This document shows positions 46,101 through 56,800 of a stretch of 64,000 nucleotides of DNA, in pieces. Both the position numbers and the translations under genes were made by a program. The DNA lies in NCBI GenBank assembly GCA_958496175.1, contig OY292276.1:60463080-60527079 (forward strand), written 5' to 3'. Within the stretch, counting starts at the first letter, position 1. Every line of letters starts with the position of its first letter. The stretch comes from Sisyra terminalis. Lineage: Eukaryota > Arthropoda > Insecta > Neuroptera > Sisyridae. A model generated the notes under the pieces. It had not been told where the DNA came from. It made no database searches and worked only from the letters and a program-made list of their open reading frames with translations.

Positions 46101-47921
46101 ATTGAACGATCTTCAAAAAAGGTCATGTACAAGTTTTTGATATATTTATTCCTTCAAAAGTTATTCGAGGTCAAAGTTGAACTAAAGAAAAATTTTAATA
46201 TTTTTTCTATTTTTTGACGTAACCATCAATTTTATGAGAAAATTTTATAGGACATTGTAGAGCACTTTGTTTTCTATAACTTATCTCTATAAAACTTTTT
46301 GATATTTTTTACAGGCCTTAAGTTATTTGCATTAAACTGAAAATTCCTTGAATTATTATATTTTTAACATAATTTTTTTTTTATTTATTTAAATTAAATA
46401 ACTTAAAACCTGTGAAAAATATCAAAAAGTTTTATAGAGATAAGTTATAGAAAACAAATTGCTCTACAAAAAATGTCCTACAAAATTTTCTCATAAAATT
46501 GATGGTTGCGTCAAAAAATTGAAAAAATATTAAAATTTCTCTTGAGTTCAACTTTGACCTCGAATAACTTTTGAACGAATAAATATATCAAAAACTTGTA
46601 AGACCACCTTTTTTGTAGATCGTTCAATTTTCTACAAGAATATACCTTGGTCATTTCGAAATATTGTCACCGACGTGAGCTATAAAATTCTAAAGTGCAA
46701 GAGAATATTTTTCCCATGTTATTTAAATGGAAAATCGAACTTTGCGATGCGGCACCTCTTTATATTAATATTAAGAGCTTAAACTTTCACACGATTTTTT
46801 TTTTGAAATTCCCAACAGTATTTTCTATGTAGGTAGTTAAGAAAAAAAAAATTTTTTTTTGAATCAGTCTAGTGTAACGTAACTTTTGAATCAACCTGTT
46901 TATGAAGGTATTAAGTAGGTAGTTTGGCAATGTTTATAAATTACACAGGTTGCCCCAATAGAAGAAAAAAAATGACGTCATTCGAAGAATTTTGAAATTT
47001 GATTCAGTCTGAAGATATATACGAATTTCCTCTGAATACGTCTCGCGACGCATGAGGCCACCTGTGTATTATATAAACCTTGGTAGATTGGTACCAAGGT
47101 TTATAAATTATACAGGTTGTCTCATTAGAAAAAAATATGATGCAATTTTGCAAATTTTGTTAGAGATATATAGACATATCTGATCCAAAAAATATCAATA
47201 AAGAAGTATTTACCAAAAAAAAAAAATTTACCAATGCGAAGCATTTTGAAATTTGAATCAGTCTGAAGATATGTATGAATTTCTTCTGAATACGTCACGT
47301 GACGCATGAGGCTCCCTGTGTATTTTATAAACCTTGGTAGATTGGTACCTCAAAATAACGCGCCGGCGTTGTAAGCGCCATAGGAATCTTCAAATTTTCA
47401 TTGATTTTCATGCCGGATTTTCCTTTACGATCCACTTGCCCGGAATATTGGACCGTGTCGATCCATTTCGGTAGGGAAAGCAAGGCGATGTGTTGTTTCG
47501 ACGTTAGAATTTCACGATTAATCCCGGACGATATCGGAAGTTTAAGTTTTCTCGAATTTTCGTGAGTTTTGGCCTTAAACTTTTTGTGGATTCTTTGATG
47601 CTTGCACGGGACATTACTACTGCGGTCCTTACCGGTTTTAACTGTCGCCGCCGCCGGCTTGTCGGCGGTGGCGGCCTCTTGGAAAATTTGCAAAAGCTCC
47701 TCCGAAAATGACGATCGTTGGACCTGATTAGCGGTATTGGTGTCACTGGCAACTTTGAACCCCAAAATTAGTAGGGGAAAACATTTCAAGTGCAACAAAT
47801 GTGCCACTTACCTTTAAATTTGACGCAAACTCGTAACGCATCGTACGGTTCTGGAATAGTAACAATTAATAGCCAAAAAGAAAATGGATGCAAAATCAAT
47901 AGAAATACCTCCCGATGCCAT
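39764..47921 (-). CDS. THEG-repeat-like gene B (whole span, eight exons)
   Basis: Modelled exons, in transcription order: 47909-47921, 47812-47850, 47349-47752, 44861-45238, 41818-41973, 41579-41760, 40662-41362, 39764-40152. Phases agree at every junction, giving 754 codons with the stop. An early block contains ILTSKQHIALLSLPKW, resembling repeats of THEG (testis-expressed, sperm-associated). Then come a basic segment (KRKQKRQYLRKKRK), two helical exons and a Trp/Cys-rich region (about residues 391-624). A Ser/Asn-rich acidic tail ends the protein. All exons align with gene A (50647-58426) except that A's acidic exon has no visible counterpart, and the A intron after the LPK motif is absent. 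A TTTATT at about 39729 supplies an antisense AATAAA. Function is inferred only from the repeat. Confidence 0.72.
40327..40462. repeat. head-to-head palindrome of the CCGCAATATATTC block
   Basis: GAATATATTGCGGTCC and its inverse GGACCGCAATATATTC face each other across about 45 bp of AT-rich DNA, in the intron between gene B exons 7 and 8. Confidence 0.7.
40662..41362 (-). CDS. gene B exon 7 (Trp/Cys-rich region)
   Basis: 701-nt exon entering with one carried base. After a low-complexity start it contains AICCASFFAWATWLRHVSIK, WCRWAHKTSEQLRQIL and KYCQLCHENGYEC, then a helical end. Cysteines and tryptophans occur at the same spacing as in gene A exon 8, so this is the conserved core of the family. 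I do not recognise the domain. Confidence 0.85.
41408..41556. mobile_element. hAT-type MITE in a gene B intron
   Basis: Ends CAGTGCTTCTCAAAC and TTTGAAAAGCACTG are inverted repeats. The 8-bp flanks CGCTAAAC and CTCTAACC match at 6 of 8 positions, so it is older than the others. It lies between gene B exons 6 and 7. Confidence 0.65.
41579..41760 (-). CDS. gene B exon 6 (helical segment)
   Basis: FDDIKTSAIEEISAELECKL then AINVIARQLARKQVVS to SSFPG. I chose the GTATTT donor at 41578 because it gives the phase-2 junction seen in gene A exon 7. An internal GTGGTC could be used instead only by breaking the phase. A small hAT-like element lies just downstream in the intron. Confidence 0.75.
41818..41973 (-). 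CDS. gene B exon 5 (helical segment)
   Basis: 52 codons, DPIMESRKAKLIEIVLNFVE then NPLLPVFNTANLPHLCYEDL to TGIQ, followed by GTAGGG. It aligns with gene A exon 6 (LPVFESGLLPDMKFHELL). Confidence 0.8.
42260..44190. mobile_element. foldback element with degenerate tandem interior (family 5)
   Basis: Left end TAGTTTAATATCTTCCAACC; its inverse GGTTGGAAGATATTAAACTA is near 44130-44150. Inside, units with CCACCCTAACTTGCCGA, ATATAACTTGAAAACCGTA and CCCCACAAAAAAGGTC repeat about every 400-550 bp. It lies between gene B exons 4 and 5. Confidence 0.72.
44861..45238 (-). CDS. gene B exon 4 (basic segment)
   Basis: Exactly 126 codons between TTTTCAG and GTAAGT. It starts TRDNNKIKTILRVTKRKQKR with a strongly basic run, then LLVLNYVAQNLARILAENF and ends NSTSSLT. 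It aligns in position, phase and composition with gene A exon 4 (basic start, then a helical segment with NQAA/NRAT near the end). Confidence 0.82.
45350..46870. mobile_element. composite of three foldback family 1 arms
   Basis: Two antisense arms (about 45355-45850 and 45880-46330) are followed by one sense arm (about 46370-46870), with CTGATCCAAAAAAAAATATG and TTTTTTTGAATCAGTCTA at the outer ends. It is between gene B exons 3 and 4. Confidence 0.7.
46935..47335. mobile_element. two tandem short inverted-repeat elements
   Basis: Two units (46935-47081 and 47095-47332) each run from TTTATAAATTACACAGGTTG-like to CCTGTGTATTTTATAAACC-like ends with a GTCTGAAGATAT block inside. The second ends about 16 bp from the donor of gene B exon 3. 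Confidence 0.7.
47349..47752 (-). CDS. gene B exon 3 (THEG-like repeats)
   Basis: After a 59-nt intron, this exon reads VASDTNTANQVQRSS through ILTSKQHIALLSLPKW to ARYFE, then a GTACCA donor identical to that of gene A exon 3. It corresponds to gene A exons 2 and 3 fused: the intron of A and of the short gene after the LPK motif is not present here. A small inverted-repeat element ends about 16 bp beyond the donor. Confidence 0.78.
47812..47850 (-). CDS. gene B exon 2
   Basis: A 39-nt exon between ATTCCAG and GTAAGT encoding EPYDALRVCVKFK. Gene A exon 2 also begins with EP in the same phase, which supports the call. Confidence 0.6.
47909..47921 (-). CDS. gene B exon 1 (start, MASG)
   Basis: A 13-nt coding exon: ATG and three codons plus one base, followed by a GTATTT donor. 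It is supported by matching the phase and the GG-G junction of gene A exon 1. A tiny first coding exon is the weakest part of this model. Confidence 0.55.
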
Positions 47922-47999
47922 TTTAGATTTTGAATGTTCAACCGGAATGGGAAACGAATGGAAAATTTCTTCAAATTTTGATTTAATCAAGAAAATAAT

Positions 48000-48775
48000 A
48001 ATAAAATATGATAAAAATGTTTTCCTACATTACCACGGTAATGGCGGTCTCGGTGGACTTTGATTGGTCCAAATAAAAATTTGGACCATTAAACTGTCAA
48101 AATGTTTTTTCCTAGCGACCACAGGCAGAGATCTTCTTTCAATTGATTTTTAAAAAAAAATCCTCAATTTCTTTCTCTTTCTTTCCTTCCCCATTTTGCT
48201 ATGACAAGCGTAATTCCAACGCCTTCTACGATCAAAATAACATATAATACAAAATTTATTCGATTTGTGTGCTTTTTTGGTCGTCGTCATCGCTAAAAGC
48301 TCTTCCCTCTGATTCGATCCATAGTCGGCAAGCTTTACCGTTTATCTACTACTACTACTATGGGGGTGGTAGGTACAAGGGATGTGCAGGGTGCGGGGGC
48401 GGATGATATTTTAATCTATTTTATCACCCAACATTCAAAATTAGATCCGAGAACATGCCACAAACAAATCATAGAATGGTAAATACGTTTCAACCCCTGC
48501 TGCCATACCACCCCACCCCCACATCCCCCACACCACCCTTCACCACCCGCGTTCCTCTTGTCTTCCAATCTGCACCGGGAATTCAATTCGAACGAAGCTT
48601 TCGAGCTTTCCGAACCACTGATTTATATCTGCAACTGTCGCATGCTCTTAAAACTAACTCCCCCGCATCCCGCGCCCCGCACCAACCCTCCATCAAACCA
48701 GTCAACAATTTTAAAAACAAATCTCAATTTTTTTCTTTCTTTTCCTTTCTAAAATGTTGCCAATTGAAATGTAAC
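48000..48775. other. region upstream of gene B, possible promoter
   Basis: A G+C-richer stretch at about 48030-48075 lies 110-155 bp upstream of the gene B start and could hold its promoter. Pyrimidine-rich DNA at 48440-48700 has open frames that look like compositional artefacts. Confidence 0.4.
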
Positions 48776-48779
48776 TAAT

Positions 48780-49010
48780 AGATGATAAAATCCAGATCTC
48801 AGCTTTTATTAAATAAATTTTATTTAATATTTTTTAACATTAAAATTAGCTACATTTCGTTACGTATCGTAACTTCCTCAGGCTTCTTGTAAAATATTTT
48901 TTTTTGTGATTCAGAAGCCTAATGAAGTTATAATACGTAACGAAACGTAGCTAATTTGAATATTAAAAAATATTAAATATAAAACACTGATCTTAAACAA
49001 TCTGAATGAT
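48780..49010. mobile_element. fragment of family 4 with two opposed stem-loops
   Basis: Antisense stem-loop at 48851-48882 (CTGAGGAAGTTACG ... CGTAACGAAATG) and a sense stem-loop near 48922-48953 (CTAATGAAGTTAT...GTAACGAAACG). Confidence 0.65.
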
Positions 49011-49220
49011 TTATTTATCAAGACGGCTTTGATCTTTGTTTGTCACGGAGGACTAGAGTGAATTTGGTCATAAATCTGTCAAAAATATAATCAAGGTCAT
49101 CGAGCCTCCATTTTATTTTCCTTTTTTTTTAAACTCAGCGCTTTCTCGTGGTCGTCGGTAGAACTATTAGCACTGATATATTTTCCTTCATTCCTTAAAT
49201 AAAATAATTGCATTGAAGAA

Positions 49221-49460
49221 AATGATTATATTGACCTAATATCTAATATATTGACCTACTATCTAATATATTGACTTAATATCTAATATATTAACCAACT
49301 ATCTAATATATTGACCTACTATCTAATATATTGACCTAATATCTAATATATTGACCAACTATCTAATATATTGACCTATTATTTAATATATTGACCAACT
49401 ATCTAATATATTGACCTATTATTTAATATATTGACCTACTATCTAATATATTGACCTAAC
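49221..49460. repeat. 20-bp minisatellite, twelve units
   Basis: Twelve units of exactly 20 bp of the form ATCTAATATATTGACCTACT, with scattered single-base variants (CCAACT, CTTAAT, CCTATT). Confidence 0.95.
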
Positions 49461-49914
49461 CTAGTAAATTTGAACTGTCATAGATGTCCACATGTTTTTA
49501 ATAACTGCCAACTGTCAACCAATGTTGCCAACTCTCAAAAATGTATCTCCTTAAAGCCCCAATCAAAATCCCCACAATTACTAGGAATTCCCCCTTAAAA
49601 AAATTAATATTTATTAAATAAATAATTGTAATTATTCGTAGCAATCAATGAACGATCAGTTTTATAGATCTAACGTAAACAATTAATTATTTTAAACTTA
49701 CAATAACAATTAGAAATTCAACGTCTCTTTATATAAAGAGACATATGCATCAGCACCATCTAGCAACCATTAATAGTATCATTTGATCAATTCAAATTTT
49801 TTCATAAACTTGTATTCAAGTATAAAGAGTAATGCAATAAAAAAAATACATTAAAATTTTATTCCTAAAAATACCCCCAGTAAATTCTTCTCCCTGTATA
49901 GTCAAAATAAGACT

Positions 49915-50140
49915 TTGAACAGTTATACTGTGTAAACAATATATAGAATATATTGCGGTACAATTTATGAGGTATAATTTATCCAAAATACTTTGGAAGA
50001 TTGCTTGGCAATCGAAATATGTAACAAATATTTTTGTTTGAATTTCTGTTCAAATTTATGTTTATGGTATGATTTTTATTTATTAAATTGTACTACATAA
50101 ATTGGACCGCAATAAATTCTATATATTGTATACACTACCT
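49915..50140 (+). mobile_element. dispersed stem-loop repeat
   Basis: Starts with an antisense CCGCAATATATTC block and continues into GGAAGATTGCTTGGCAATCG and the usual CAAATATTTTTGTTTGAA segment, ending in the sense block near 50100-50140. Confidence 0.6.
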
Positions 50141-50241
50141 GTATAGATTTTTCCCCCCAAAATTTAGAGGGAAAACCCCCAAGTTGGTATCACTGCTGTC
50201 AACCGCCAAAATTCTAACCCTACTTTTATGTCGAATTAGAG

Positions 50242-50406
50242 CAAGGTTTATAAAATACACAGGTGGCCTCATGGTGGCTACGTGATGGATACGTGACATA
50301 TCCAGAAGAAATTCGTACATGTCTTCAGACTGATTTAATTTCAAAATTCTTCGTATGACGTCATTTTTTTTTTCTAATGGAGCAACCTGTGTAATTTATA
50401 AACCTT
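50242..50406. mobile_element. short inverted-repeat element, third copy
   Basis: Opposite orientation to those at 46935-47335: AGGTTTATAAAATACACAGG ... AACCTGTGTAATTTATAAACC-type ends, with ATGTCTTCAGACTGAT inside. Confidence 0.7.
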
Positions 50407-50646
50407 GGACTTAGAGAGGTGAAAATATATTTTGGAAGGGGATCGAGCACTCGGGGGGAAGAAAATTGAGGGGAAGTGACAGTTTGAAGTTTACATTGGT
50501 TTATAGGCAACATTCACTCTTGTAATACAATCTCTTGGGAGTACATGCCAGTACATGCGATAGCAAATACAAAAGACAAACGATCTATTTTATAAACAAA
50601 TTTTTTTATCGACTCGAAAAAAGTTAACGCACACTTGATTGATGTC

Positions 50647-50807
50647 TTATTTTTCATTCTTTTTCTTCGTCTCTTGCGATGGCACCCGGTCAATTGAAAA
50701 CAAAGAGGGGGACTCAATATTATTGCGAGTCATTTGTAGCATGGTATCAGCGATCAAAGACACTTCATTGGTGTTGGAAGCATCATAAATGCTAGCTTCG
50801 TCTGGAA
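50647..50807 (-). CDS. gene A exon 9 (C terminus)
   Basis: After TTTTAG it reads VPDEASIYDASNTNEVSLIA and ends VPSQETKKKNEK then a stop at 50647-50649. The phase agrees with exon 8. It is short compared with the gene B tail. Confidence 0.68.
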
Positions 50808-53800
50808 CTAAAAGAAAAATATAAATAAAATAAAAAAATAAAAAAAAAATGGAAAAAACCGTCGATAATATTGGACAAGACGATGGCCTCCTTGACCATT
50901 GCGTTGAGCCACTTGCTCCAAAATTGCGTGGTGTTCAGCGCGTCCAACAATTGTTCCGTAAGGTGTTCCGCTTCCAGCTGGTGCAAGTCGTAACCTTCTT
51001 CCAGACATTTGGCGCAACATTGCACGGTTTTGTTCCGAAAATGGTCGGTGATGTCTTCCGTAATGGATTGCACGTGTTCATTGTACGAGCGCCATCTGGC
51101 CACATCGGAATTCAGTCGCGAAACAAAAGCATTCCATTCGTCGTGATGCAGCACGACAACGTGTCCATCGTCGCTGATGACCTCGCCGCGCACAATGGCC
51201 GCCATGCGGCGTAACTCACTGAGCGTTTGATGGATCCACAGACACCAGTTGCCGGCATTGTCGGCCACTTCTTTGGTCCACAGGGCCCAGGCTTGCACCG
51301 AAGCGCAACAGGCCATCGTGGGCGAATGTGGTACCACGGTCACTTTGGGACACTGACTAATCACTTCCGTGCTGACATATGAGTCACCCCCTTCGCCCTT
51401 TCGTCGATTGCGCTTCGACCTTGATGTCCACCCCGAGCGCACCGAAATTTTGTCAGACTTCATTTCACCTTCATACCTTCCAAATTGAGAATCTGGTTGT
51501 TCGAATTTCTCCGAAGATAACGACATCGAATTCTCCTCTTCTTCTCCTTCTCCTTCTCCTGCCTCTCTCTCCGCAAACATCCTTATACTATTATATCTAC
51601 AATCGAATTCAATTAATCACCAAAATAAGATTTTTTCGCCGACTTTCAACAGTTATACTGTGTATACAATATATAGAATATATCTATGCTAATATATAAA
51701 ATTCTTACGTCTGTCTGTACATTTCGATAAATATTTGTTTCAAGAGGTTCTTATTCCAAATTTAACATTTTTGTCTGTCTGTCTGTCTGTTTGTCCCGAT
51801 TTAACTCAAAAACGGAACAACCGAATTTAATGAAATTTGGTATTAAGATACAACACAACTTCCCACAGACTATAGGCTACTTATCATTCCAAAAAAATAA
51901 TAAGGGAAGGTATTCCTTAGGGATGAAAAAAAAATTTTACTTTAGACTGGCGAGTTATATATCATTGGAAAGGTAATTTAAAGTTAGAAAATAATCTGTA
52001 AAAATATTTTCAGTTGAACTGACAGAAAGCACAGTTAATTCAATTTAAAGTTTAAAAAATTGCCTCTTTGAAATATAAACCTTTATATATATAACACATA
52101 GTTGATGTTAATAGCGTAATGGCTTACGTATCTGACATTCTGATGCTCCTAATTAAGAAGACGTGGGTTCGAATCTTACAGTAAACTTTTTTTTTTACAA
52201 AATTGTTGTAAATAGACTCCCAGAGTTGCCTTAGAGTTTGTAAAAGAAAGAAAAATAATAATTTTCAGATGCTACTACAAATAGCAAATTCAAAAAGAAA
52301 ATATAACCTACACCTACGTTACGCAGACGAAGTCGCGTGGATCAGCTAGTTATATATATATCCTATATATTGTATACTCAATTAATGACGTCAAAGGTGA
52401 CTTTGAATCGGGAACCAACCGTGGATCGATGAATCCATTATATTTGCTCATGGCTAATTCATACGCCACCATATTGATCGCAACCTGCATATATGGATCC
52501 AGTTTATCTGGTTCAATGTGTTTCACGCAATCGGTGATCTTTCTTCGAATTTCATTCACCAATTCTTCAAACGGCCCCGTGATGGCTCCACTTGTCTAAC
52601 CGCCAAAAAAAAAAAAAAAATAAAAATAAAAAATTGTACCCCTATTGTTAAATATTTTTTTTTCGTATGGTTCCACCTTTAAGTCTTTCGTAATTTTAAG
52701 CAATTCATGGAATTTCATGTCGGGCAACAACCCCGACTCAAACACCGGCAAATTTTCATCATTGGATTTCGCTTGATAGTAATCTTCTAAAATGCCCACC
52801 AGCTGTGTCATACGGAAGTTCAATAACACCTGAGGGAACCAGAAAATCATGAACTACTAAATTAAATATTAATGCTGTTAAATCACCATTGTTGCATATG
52901 TAGGAATGGTTTTTCGCGAAAAAAAAAAGAGAATTAATATTTAACAACGACAGATTTTTCAGCTTTTAATAATCATAATGTCATTACAAAATATCAAAAT
53001 ATTTCATTATAAAATTGTTTTCAACACACTCTTGCTTTTAAAAATTAGTAACCCGAAGTAAAATCGACTATTTTTTTTTTTGGAAAAGTATGTCGAAAAT
53101 ATTGTACAAGGTGACCAAAAAAAAAATATTAATATTAAGAGGTCTATCATCTTTAATTTCGATTTTTTATTTGTGCTTTAATTTTTGCGTCAATGCTGTT
53201 AAACTATCAAAGTAAAAAAAATCATATGCACATGTGTTAATAGAAAATTAAATTCCCTACAAAAAAGGTCTCTTAACGTTTTTACATAAAATCATTATCT
53301 TAAAAGTTATTCACAATTAAAGTTGAAGGAAAAATTAACTTATTGTTTTTTTCGTTGTTGAACCAATGTTGAAAGAGTGATTTTATGTAAAAACGTTAAG
53401 AGACCTTCTTTGTAGAGCATTAAATTTCCTTCAAAAATCTATATTGATCATTTCTATTTAGTTATTTGTACGTTAGTTACAAAATTCCAAAATAAACAAG
53501 ATAAATCTAAAAATTATATCAATGTTTAAAGCTTGATTATTCGGAAACGGCGTGCCTGGCAACAAATTTCAAAGAGACCTTTTTGAAGAAATGAACAATA
53601 TAAATTCTTGAAGGGAATTTAATGCTCTACAAAAAAGGTCTCTTAATGTTTTTACATAAAATCATTATCTTAAAAGTTATTCACAATTAAAGTTGAAGGA
53701 AAAATTAACTTATTGTTTTTTTCGTTGTTGAACCAATGTTGAAAGAGTGATTTTATGTAAAAACGTTAAGAGACCTTCTTTGTAGAGCATTAAATTTCCT

Positions 53801-56800
53801 TCAAAAATCTATATTGATCATTTCTATTTAGTTATTTGTACGTTAGTTACAAAATTCCAAAATAAACAAGATAAATCTAAAAATTATATCAATGTTTAAA
53901 GCTTGATTATTCGGAAACGGCGTGCCTGGCAACAAATTTCAAAGAGACCTTTTTGAAGAAATGAACAATATAAATTCTTGAAGGGAATTTAATGCTCTAC
54001 AAAAAAGGTCTCTTAATGTTTTTACATAAAATCATTATCTTAAAAGTTATTCACAATTAAAGTTGAAGGAAAAATTAACTTATTGTTTTTTTCGTTGTTG
54101 AACCAATGTTGAAAGAGTGATTTTATGTAAAAATGTTAAGAAACCTTTTTTGTAGAGCATTAAATTCTCTTCAAGAATCTATATTGTTAATATCTATATA
54201 TTTACTTGTATCCATTATAATAAGATGGAAAAAAAAAGTTTACAAAATGAGTCTATATGGATATTTGTGGTTAAAAATATTAATATAAGTACCCGATTAA
54301 CCAAAATAATTTTAAAATGTGAATTTTCCAAAATAACAAAAATTGAAACTTAATTCAACACGCTTTTCTCCCAAATTTTTTCATTATTTGTGAAAATCAA
54401 CTTTTCATAGAAAAAAATTTTGAAAATATATATCGTAAAAATATTATCTGCACATATATTTGTAAAGAATTAAATTCTCTACAAAAAAGGTCTTTTTGAA
54501 AATTTTTGCCAGACACGCCGTTTCCGAATAAGCAAGCTTCAGACATTGATATAATTTTTAGATTTATCATCTTTATTTTAGAATTTTGTAACTAGCGAAT
54601 AAATAAATATATAGAAATAAACAATAGAGATTCTTGAAGGGAATTTAATGCTCTACAAAAAAGGTGTCTTAGTATTTTTACATAAAATCACTTTTTCAAA
54701 AGTTATTCACAATTAGACCTGAATGAAATATTAAATTAATAATATTAAAGTTAATCTACTAATGGATAATAATATATATAAGTCTTTGAGATCTCAAAGA
54801 CTTATATATATTATTATCCATTAATTGATTGTGATTCGGAAGTAATAAAATACTTATCAATGTTAAAAGTAAATCTACGTTTTCGTGTAATAAATAGCTG
54901 TTAACCGAAAATAGATTTGGATATATTATGAAATTTAAATATTTCAAGCGATAAGACTGATAAAATGATGATTTTCGATCATATAAAATATCAATTTGTC
55001 CTACTGAATGAAAAAAAAAAAATTGGTTTCAAAACGAAAAAAATAATAATTTAATTTTTCCTTCAACTCTAATAGTGAATAACTTTTGAAAAAGTGATTT
55101 TATATAAAAACATTAAGAGACCTTTTTTGTAGAGCATTAAATTCCCTTCAAGAATCTATATTCTTCATTTCTATATAGTTATTTGTTTGTTAGTTACAAA
55201 ATTCCAAAATAAACAAGATAAATCTAAAAATTATATCAATGTCTGAGGCTTGATTTTTCGGAAACGGCGTGTCTGGCAAGAAATTTCAAAGAGACCTTTT
55301 TTGTAGGGAATTTAATTTTCTATAAATATATGTGCAGATAATTTTTTTTACCTTGATAGTTTGACAGCATTGACGCAAAAATGAAAGCCCAAATAAAAAA
55401 TCATAATTACAGATGATAGACCTTTTAATATTAATATTAAGGACTCAAACCTTCCCGATATTTTTTGGTCACCTTAAACAAAAAATAATCGATTTTTTTG
55501 GTCTCCTTATTATTTGGTGGTTTTTTGACCTTCTGCGATGAAACATACCTTTAAATCGTTCCCCCTTTTGAAATATTTTGGAACTACATACCTTGGACGG
55601 GATTTTTGGCAGTTTTGGAATTTCCTCAACAAAGAACTCTTCGAGTTCTGGCTCTTCGATGAAATCTTCTTCTTCATCTCTCTCTTCTTCTTCTTCTTCT
55701 ACCTCGTCAATGATCTGAATTAAACTTTCTGATCTGATTTCCTGGAATTCCTCCGGCAAACAAATCGACTTCTCCGAAATCGAGGCCACGCTAATCGATG
55801 TGGTGGTGACCTGGAAAGATTAAATTTTTTGGATCCCAAAAAAAAAAATAGAAAAAAAATACATACCGTAGAAGTGGATACGTCTTCCCATCCGATTTTC
55901 ATATCATCGAAATATACCACAATGCTCATTGCAAAATGGGCGGCTTGATTAGATGCTTGCAAAATTCCACGTTCGAACACCGAATGTGTGGTACGCGGGG
56001 GAATTTGCGCAACCTTTCCACTGCACCGCAAACATTCCAGAATCTGTTCCGAGAATTTGAGTTCAGTGTGGCTGAGGTGCAGCAGAGATGTTCCACACAG
56101 AAAATCGGCGAATTTCGATGCCATATCCTCCGATCTACGATTGATCCAGCGTAAAAGATGACGTTGGCGTTGCAGAGCTCGACGGTTTTGTTTCCGTTTG
56201 TTCTGCAAATTCTTCTTCAACTTCGTCCTCTCCAAATCCTGAAATCAGTCAACAGTAGGTACCCCCAATAATATACAGTACACCCCCAATAAGTTCTTCT
56301 CCCTAAAAACTCCCTGTATAGTCAAAATAAGACTTTGAACAGTTATACTGTGTAAACAATATATAGAATATATTGCGGTCCAATTTATGTAGTATAATAA
56401 AGAGGAAAGATTTGATTGTTTGCCTTGAATAGGGTCCGAAACTACTTGACCGATTTGAAAAATTCTTTCACTGTTGGGAAGCTACACTATTTCCGGTGAA
56501 CATAGGCTATAATAAATTTTCAAAAAAAATAGGGATCCATACTAAAACTCCAATAATATGAGAAAAAAATACTAAAAAACTTTTTTACATCGCGTGCGCT
56601 GGTGATTTAACTAAAGAACGGAACAACCGAATTTAATGAAACTTTATATTAAGATACAACACAATTACCCACACACGTTAGGCTACTTATCATTCCTTAA
56701 AATAATAAGGGAATGTATCCCCTAGGTAAAAACTGAGGGATGAAAAAAAAATTTACTTTAGATAGGCGAGTTATATATCATTGGAAAGGTATTTTAAAGT

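Larger units (their letters stand above)
53040..55500. mobile_element. large foldback family 3 element
   Basis: Ends carry TGTACAAGGTGACCAAAAAA and TTTTTTGGTCACCTT as an inverted pair, and GATGATAGACC-like blocks next to them. The interior alternates TCGGAAACGGCGTG, CTACAAAAAAGGTCTC and AATAACTTTTGAA blocks in both orientations. It contains a 370-bp tandem duplication and a perfect palindrome. Lies between gene A exons 5 and 6. Confidence 0.75.

Noticed and set aside
48455..48778. Proline-rich frames at 48.4-48.8 kb
   Set aside because: Two overlapping frames in pyrimidine-rich DNA with no signal, domain or splice evidence.
50849..51214. + strand 121-residue frame opposite gene A exon 8
   Set aside because: Gene A exon 8 aligns with gene B on the - strand; the + frame has no counterpart opposite gene B.
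52108..52190. Functional tRNA gene
   Set aside because: Boxes A and B are present but the acceptor stem pairs poorly and it lies inside a Helitron; treated as tRNA-derived.
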